Source: Epithemia pelagica (Eukaryota; Bacillariophyta; Bacillariophyceae; Surirellales; Surirellaceae). From it: a stretch of 64,000 bases of DNA. Made by a program: the position numbers and the translations under genes. Every line of letters begins with the position of its first letter. The first letter of the stretch is position 1. Below the pieces are notes generated by a model. It was given only the letters and a program-made list of their open reading frames with translations, did not search any database and was not told the DNA's origin. The stretch is taken from NCBI GenBank assembly GCA_946965045.2, contig OX337231.1:868001-932000 (forward strand), written 5' to 3'. This document shows positions 63,663 through 64,000 of the stretch, piece by piece.

Positions 63663-64000
63663 GATTGTATTAATGGTTCAACGGTGCTGTTACATCGTCC
63701 CCAAAAGAATCCTTTCGCTCCGGCTGGTATCTTCGGGTGGTCTTGTTTCGTCGTTTGGTCGTGGTCGCGGATGTCGTCGCCGAGTCCGCGTTCCCAAAAG
63801 GGCGTGCACGCGCGAGCCTATATGTGGAGCGTTGGGTGGCGCGTGCACGCGGAACAGCGACTCTTCGGCTGGGGAGGGTTAAATCCAGGCTTCGCTGCAC
63901 CGCGGACTGCACCGCGACATGCAGACCATGTGCAAAAGTGAATATCGTCAAATCACTCAACTCCTCTGGTGTTGTCTGTCGTTTGTAATTTGTGTTGGTT
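63663..64000. other. Region upstream of recN, with inverted repeat
   Basis: 338 bp at the window end. A perfect 11-bp inverted repeat (CGTGCACGCGC at 63803-63813, GCGCGTGCACG at 63839-63849; 25-bp loop) lies about 140 bp upstream of the RecN start. No gene supported before the window ends. Confidence 0.6.

Overview
This window is nuclear DNA of a photosynthetic stramenopile, almost certainly a diatom and probably a pennate one. Four things support this. (1) There is a diatom-type DUF6824 gene. (2) Violaxanthin de-epoxidase and zeaxanthin epoxidase lie head to head. (3) Many nuclear-encoded proteins begin with a hydrophobic signal peptide whose predicted cleavage site is followed by Phe or Trp, as in bipartite complex-plastid presequences: PsbU, ZEP, VDE, DapL, ArsM, RecN and a prolyl-4-hydroxylase-like protein. 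(4) Genes are compact, lie on both strands, and have few short GT-AG introns (72-249 bp). Where the reading frame demanded it I placed exon borders by hand; they are predictions from sequence only.

Layout. 1-13.9 kb: 3' end of glucose-6-phosphate dehydrogenase, a 2OG-Fe(II) oxygenase, a DUF6824 protein, a Cof-type HAD phosphatase, two membrane or secreted orphans, plastid LL-diaminopimelate aminotransferase and a TAPT1/DUF747 membrane protein. 14.4-17 kb: an unusual protein joining a RING-like zinc finger, a conserved 'RWT' block and a GAF domain. 17-22.2 kb: a gene-poor island with a direct tandem array of about 1 kb units (2.35 copies); each complete unit carries a fold-back of 10-bp repeats. 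22.2-30.5 kb: a photosynthesis and metabolism block (VDE, ZEP, bacterial-type aconitase B with a mitochondrial-like leader, PsbU with a 10-nt last exon). 31-36 kb: a decayed TPR gene and MCM6. 36.5-46.2 kb: a NELF-B/COBRA1-like protein carrying a bromodomain, an MFS sugar transporter, PEX10 and a kinesin-6. 46.2-64 kb: a hAT-like MITE with intact 8-bp target duplication, a kinesin-light-chain-type TPR protein, an ankyrin-type protein, MAF1, an SDR with an apparent frameshift, arsenite methyltransferase, an inositol-polyphosphate 5-phosphatase with a C2 domain, an HNH-domain protein preceded by a tandem repeat, and a RecN-like SMC ATPase.

How the genes work together. VDE and ZEP catalyse opposite directions of the xanthophyll cycle and share one 456-bp intergenic promoter region. 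PsbU serves the oxygen-evolving side of photosystem II. DapL (lysine synthesis) and RecN (DNA repair) appear to be plastid proteins. MCM6, kinesin-6, MAF1 and the NELF-B-like protein belong to replication, cytokinesis and transcription control. No operon-like organisation is expected or seen. The best candidates for something new are the bromodomain-containing NELF-B homologue, the RING-like/RWT/GAF protein, the fold-back tandem array, and the small hAT-type element.
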